Assembly: GCA_030600745.1 (NCBI GenBank)
Contig: JAUVLL010000145.1
Location: forward strand, 1 to 7,852
DNA: 7,852 nt
Source: Spirochaetaceae bacterium
GTDB lineage: Bacteria; Spirochaetota; Spirochaetia; B11-G9
Direction: 5' to 3'
Part shown: one piece after another, positions 5,514 through 7,852 of the stretch
Layout: each line of letters begins with the position of its first letter
How positions within the stretch are numbered: position 1 is the stretch's first letter
The notes under the pieces: generated by a model
Databases searched by the model: none
The model's input: only the letters and a program-made list of their open reading frames with translations
What the model was told of the DNA's origin: nothing
Program-made: the position numbers and the translations under genes

Positions 5514-6140
5514 ATGGAAACAAAAGTCTTTTCGGTTAAAGGCGAAGAGATAAAGAATATTACTCTTAATGATGATGTTTTTGGCAGAGAGGTTAGTGAG
5601 GGGTCTATTTATTATGCTGTTAATAATGAACTTGCTAACAGAAGAGTAGGAACTGCCAGTACAAAAACTCGTGGTGAAGTAAGGGGTAGTAACGCTAAAC
5701 CCTGGAGACAGAAAGGAACCGGGCATGCAAGATCCGGTGATAAAAAATCTCCTGTCTGGGTTGGTGGAGGGACAATTTTTGGTCCAAAACCTAGAGATTA
5801 CAGCTATAAGATGCCAAGGAAAATGAAGCGTCTGGCTATGAAATCAATATTATCTTTAAAGATTAAACAGGAGAAGATCAAAGTTGTTGAGGACTTTACT
5901 GTTGAATCCGGCAAAACAAGAGATTTGACGGGAGTTCTTAGAAGCTTTGTGAAGGATGAATCGACTGTCATTATTTTAAAAGATGATGACAAGATGCTGA
6001 GAAGAGCTGGGAAAAATATTCCATGGTTAAAATTTTTAACCTATAACAGATTAAGTGCACATACTCTTTTTTATGGAAGAAATGTACTTATACTTGAAAC
6101 TGCTGTTGGAAATCTGAATGATTTCTATGGTGCTGAGTAG
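5514..6140 (+). CDS. rplD: 50S ribosomal protein L4
   Basis: L4 binds 23S rRNA domain I and has an extended loop lining the exit tunnel. In E. coli it also represses its own S10 operon. Two tandem ATGs lie at 5511 and 5514. The second is preferred because the SD GAGGA (5504-5508) is 5 bases away rather than 2 and because remembered Treponema L4 starts MERKVFS, close to METKVFS here. This gives 208 residues; the alternative adds one Met. The loop segment KPWRQKGTGHARSG carries the Lys implicated in macrolide resistance in E. coli (K63) as wild type. PVWVGGG and GPKPRDYSYKMPRKMKRLA follow. The SD overlaps the last base of rplC's stop codon. Whether L4 feedback exists here cannot be read from the gene. 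Confidence 0.97.
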   Translation: METKVFSVKGEEIKNITLNDDVFGREVSEGSIYYAVNNELANRRVGTASTKTRGEVRGSNAKPWRQKGTGHARSGDKKSPVWVGGGTIFGPKPRDYSYKMPRKMKRLAMKSILSLKIKQEKIKVVEDFTVESGKTRDLTGVLRSFVKDESTVIILKDDDKMLRRAGKNIPWLKFLTYNRLSAHTLFYGRNVLILETAVGNLNDFYGAE

Positions 6141-6151
6141 AGGGACGAAAA

Positions 6152-6457
6152 ATGAGATATGATCAGATAATTATTGAGCCCGTGCTTACAGAAAAAACTA
6201 ACAGCATGCGTGAATCTGAAGGTGTGGTAAAATATACCTTCAAGGTTAATCCCCGTGCAAATAAGCTGCAGGTCATGGAAGCTGTTAAAAGGTTATTTTC
6301 TGTTAATCCGGTTGATTGTAATATTATTAATGTAAAAGCTAAACCTCGTCAGTCGCGTACGAAATCCGGTATACGATCCGGAAGTACAACACCGTGGAAA
6401 AAAGCTATTGTTACCCTTGAAAAAGGAAACAAAATAGAAATTATCGAGGGCGTGTAG
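6152..6457 (+). CDS. rplW: 50S ribosomal protein L23
   Basis: L23 sits at the tunnel exit and in other bacteria is the docking site for trigger factor and the signal recognition particle. It has 101 residues, within the usual size range. The N-terminus IIIEPVLTEKTNSM matches the family signature (I..P..TEK), KYTFKVNPRANKLQVMEAV is the core, and TTPWKKAIVTLEKG is the C-terminal beta-strand region. The ribosome binding site is modest, GAGGGA around 6140-6145, overlapping the end of the rplD stop, 11 bases before ATG 6152. The stop codon forms part of a small hairpin before rplB. Confidence 0.97.
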   Translation: MRYDQIIIEPVLTEKTNSMRESEGVVKYTFKVNPRANKLQVMEAVKRLFSVNPVDCNIINVKAKPRQSRTKSGIRSGSTTPWKKAIVTLEKGNKIEIIEGV

Positions 6458-6476
6458 AATTCGTAGAAGGATTCTA
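6455..6476 (+). other. Small hairpin in the rplW–rplB gap
   Basis: TAGAATTC (6455-6462) pairs with GGATTCTA (6469-6476): 8 bp with one U-G pair and a 6-base GTAGAA loop. The 5' arm begins with the rplW stop codon, and the hairpin ends 4 bases before the rplB SD (GGGAG, 6481-6485). There is no T-run, so it is not a terminator. It may limit re-initiation or coupling between the two genes. Confidence 0.4.
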
Positions 6477-6492
6477 AACAGGGAGAACTTAA

Positions 6493-7317
6493 GTGGGAAT
6501 TAAGACATATAAGCCGCGGACACCGAGTTTGAGGTATAGAGCAAGTCTGACATTCGAGGAAATTACCAGAACCGGAAGTGAGAAATCTCTTACTAATGGA
6601 CTTTCTTTTAAGGCCGGTCGTGGTGCAGGTGGACGAATAAGTGTCAGGCGCCGGGGTGGTGGCCATAAAAGAAAATATCGTGTTATTGATTTTAAGAGAG
6701 ATAAATATGGAGTTCCTGGAAAGGTTGTATCTATTGAATACGATCCAAACAGGTCTGCAAATATTGCCCTTATTAATTATAATGATGGTGAAAAGCGCTA
6801 CATACTGGCACCTAAAACTTTGGCTGTTGGAAAAGTTGTTATGAGTGGTCAGGATGCTGTTCTTGAGCCGGGTAATGCACTCCCTTTGGAGAAGATGCCT
6901 TTAGGTGTAAGAGTTCATAATATTGAGCTTACATGGGGAAGGGGTGGACAGCTTGTCCGGTCTGCAGGTACAGGAGCTACTATTTTGGCTAAAGAAGGGG
7001 ATTATGTAACTATTAAGCTCCCTTCAGGTGAAGCAAGGATGGTTTTTGGTAAGTGTTTTGCTACCCTTGGTGAGGTTGGTAATGAAGATCATATGAATGT
7101 AAACATTGGTAAGGCCGGGAGGTCTCGTTGGATGAAGAGAAGACCAAAGGTTCGAGGTGTTGTTATGAATCCTCATGATCATCCTCATGGCGGTGGTGAA
7201 GGTAAGACATCGGGTGGACGTAACCCTGTAACACCATGGGGTGTTCCAACAAAGGGTTATAAAACACGTAAGAAGAAAAAAGCTTCTGGCAAGTTTATTG
7301 TTAAGAGACGGAAGTAG
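6493..7317 (+). CDS. rplB: 50S ribosomal protein L2
   Basis: L2 is one of the most conserved 50S proteins. It is needed for subunit joining and lies near the peptidyl transferase centre. The start is GTG 6493 with SD GGGAG 7 bases upstream. This gives 274 residues beginning MGIKTYKPRTPS, the family N-terminus and length. Signatures visible are GRGAGGRISVRRRGGGHKRK, SIEYDPNRSA, GNALPLEKMPLG, GRGGQLVRSAGTGA and NPHDHPHGGGEGK. The last includes the His equivalent to E. coli H229. VTPWGVPTKGYKTR and a basic tail ending FIVKRRK follow. rpsS starts 9 bases later, and its SD overlaps the rplB stop codon, suggesting translational coupling. Confidence 0.98.
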   Translation: MGIKTYKPRTPSLRYRASLTFEEITRTGSEKSLTNGLSFKAGRGAGGRISVRRRGGGHKRKYRVIDFKRDKYGVPGKVVSIEYDPNRSANIALINYNDGEKRYILAPKTLAVGKVVMSGQDAVLEPGNALPLEKMPLGVRVHNIELTWGRGGQLVRSAGTGATILAKEGDYVTIKLPSGEARMVFGKCFATLGEVGNEDHMNVNIGKAGRSRWMKRRPKVRGVVMNPHDHPHGGGEGKTSGGRNPVTPWGVPTKGYKTRKKKKASGKFIVKRRK

Positions 7318-7326
7318 GAGTGGTAA

Positions 7327-7608
7327 GTGTCAAGGTCAATTAAAAAGGGTCCGTTTATCGAGAAAAAACTCTACAAGAGAATTGTTGAGGCAAGCAAGTC
7401 CGGGGATAAGAAGATGCTTAAGACTTATTCCAGGACTTCTACAATAATTCCGGAGATGGTTGGATTTACTATCTCGGTTTACAATGGTAAATCATGGGTT
7501 CCTGTTTTTATAACAGAAAATCTTGTAGGCCATAAGCTTGGAGAATTTGCACCAACCAGGATGTATCGGGGACATGCATATTCAGATAAGAAAACAAGAA
7601 AGAGATAG
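7327..7608 (+). CDS. rpsS: 30S ribosomal protein S19
   Basis: S19 lies in the head of the 30S subunit near the A-site finger and pairs with S13. The start is GTG 7327, giving 93 residues with the family start SRSIKKGPFIEKKL after the initiator. AGGAG (7316-7320) lies 6 bases upstream and overlaps the rplB stop. The signatures RTSTIIPEMVGFTISVYNGK and GHKLGEFAPTRMYRGHAYSD are intact. The Lys/Arg-rich C-terminus ends KKTRKR. It is the second consecutive GTG start in the operon. Its stop is 8 bases before rplV. Confidence 0.98.
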   Translation: MSRSIKKGPFIEKKLYKRIVEASKSGDKKMLKTYSRTSTIIPEMVGFTISVYNGKSWVPVFITENLVGHKLGEFAPTRMYRGHAYSDKKTRKR

Positions 7609-7616
7609 GTGTAGAG

Positions 7617-7852
7617 ATGGAAGAAAAACAGGTATACAGGTCAACTGCAAAATTTCTCATGATTTCGCCGACTAAAGTTAGACCCATTGCGGATAATATC
7701 AGGATGAAACCATATACAGAGGCTATGGCAATTTTGGATAGTCTGCCCCAGAGGGGAGCCGGTTTTCTAAAAAAGGCTGTAAAGTCTGCAGCTTCCAACG
7801 CATTGTCGTTGAATAAGAAGCTTGACGAAGAGATGTTGTATATAAAGGAGCT
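7617..7852 (+). CDS. rplV: 50S ribosomal protein L22, N-terminal part (3' end cut by window edge)
   Basis: L22 binds several 23S rRNA domains and its hairpin loop lines the exit tunnel. ATG 7617 opens a frame that runs off the window after 78 codons. It begins MEEKQVYRSTAKFLMISPTK, continues VRPIADNIRMKPYTEAMAIL and reaches the helix FLKKAVKSAASNALS. These are the family N-terminal segments (SPTKVR, then KAVKSAASNA). The tunnel loop, where macrolide-resistance changes occur in other bacteria, is beyond the window. The ribosome binding site is weak (AGGTG, 7607-7611), overlapping the rpsS stop, so coupling to rpsS translation is likely. Gene order rpsS–rplV is the standard S10 operon order. 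Confidence 0.95.
   Translation, partial: MEEKQVYRSTAKFLMISPTKVRPIADNIRMKPYTEAMAILDSLPQRGAGFLKKAVKSAASNALSLNKKLDEEMLYIKE

Noticed and set aside
5214..5726. Minus-strand open frame of 170 codons across the rplC–rplD boundary
   Set aside because: Antisense shadow of two conserved genes with no recognisable domain.

Overview
This window is a housekeeping translation and transcription locus. It is the junction of the rpoBC–str region with the S10 ribosomal-protein operon, and every gene lies on the + strand. Order: rpoC (3' part), rpsL, rpsG, a 390-base gap, tuf, rpsJ, rplC, rplD, rplW, rplB, rpsS, rplV (5' part). The proteins look spirochaetal, most like Spirochaetales. Remembered Treponema relatives share the EF-Tu domain II/III wording (GGRHSPFFSGYRPQFYFR), the L4 N-terminus (METKVFS versus MERKVFS) and the L2 style. 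This assignment rests on memory of family sequences, not a search. The DNA leans A+T-rich, most visibly in tuf, whose codons favour T/A at third positions.

Bases 1-2912 hold the C-terminal part of the RNA polymerase beta' subunit, then S12 and S7. The rpoC–rpsL gap is almost filled by three consecutive stem-loops ahead of the rpsL Shine-Dalgarno (SD) sequence. The rpsL–rpsG gap is only 11 bases. fusA, which usually follows rpsG in the classical str operon, is absent.

Bases 2913-3302 are non-coding but not empty. In order they hold: a hairpin after rpsG; an A/T-rich stretch with a 12-base palindrome; a near-consensus sigma70-type promoter (TTGACT, 17 bases, TACTAT); a leader of nearly 280 bases with several long, partly mutually exclusive stems and a possible H-type pseudoknot; a second promoter-like TATAAT close to tuf; and a hairpin abutting the tuf SD. 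This is the most interesting part of the window and looks like a regulated 5' leader for tuf.

Bases 3303-7852 hold EF-Tu and the start of the S10 operon. A strong hairpin followed by a short T-run lies between tuf and rpsJ, directly ahead of the rpsJ SD. Most transcripts would end after tuf and a fraction would read on into the ribosomal-protein genes. From rpsJ to rplV the genes are packed with gaps of 8 to 35 bases, as expected for one polycistronic message.

The genes supply RNA polymerase (beta'), 30S proteins (S12, S7, S10, S19), 50S proteins (L3, L4, L23, L2, L22) and the factor that delivers aminoacyl-tRNA. All coding sequences look intact; only the two end genes are cut by the window edges. 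No mobile element, CRISPR array or tRNA gene is visible.
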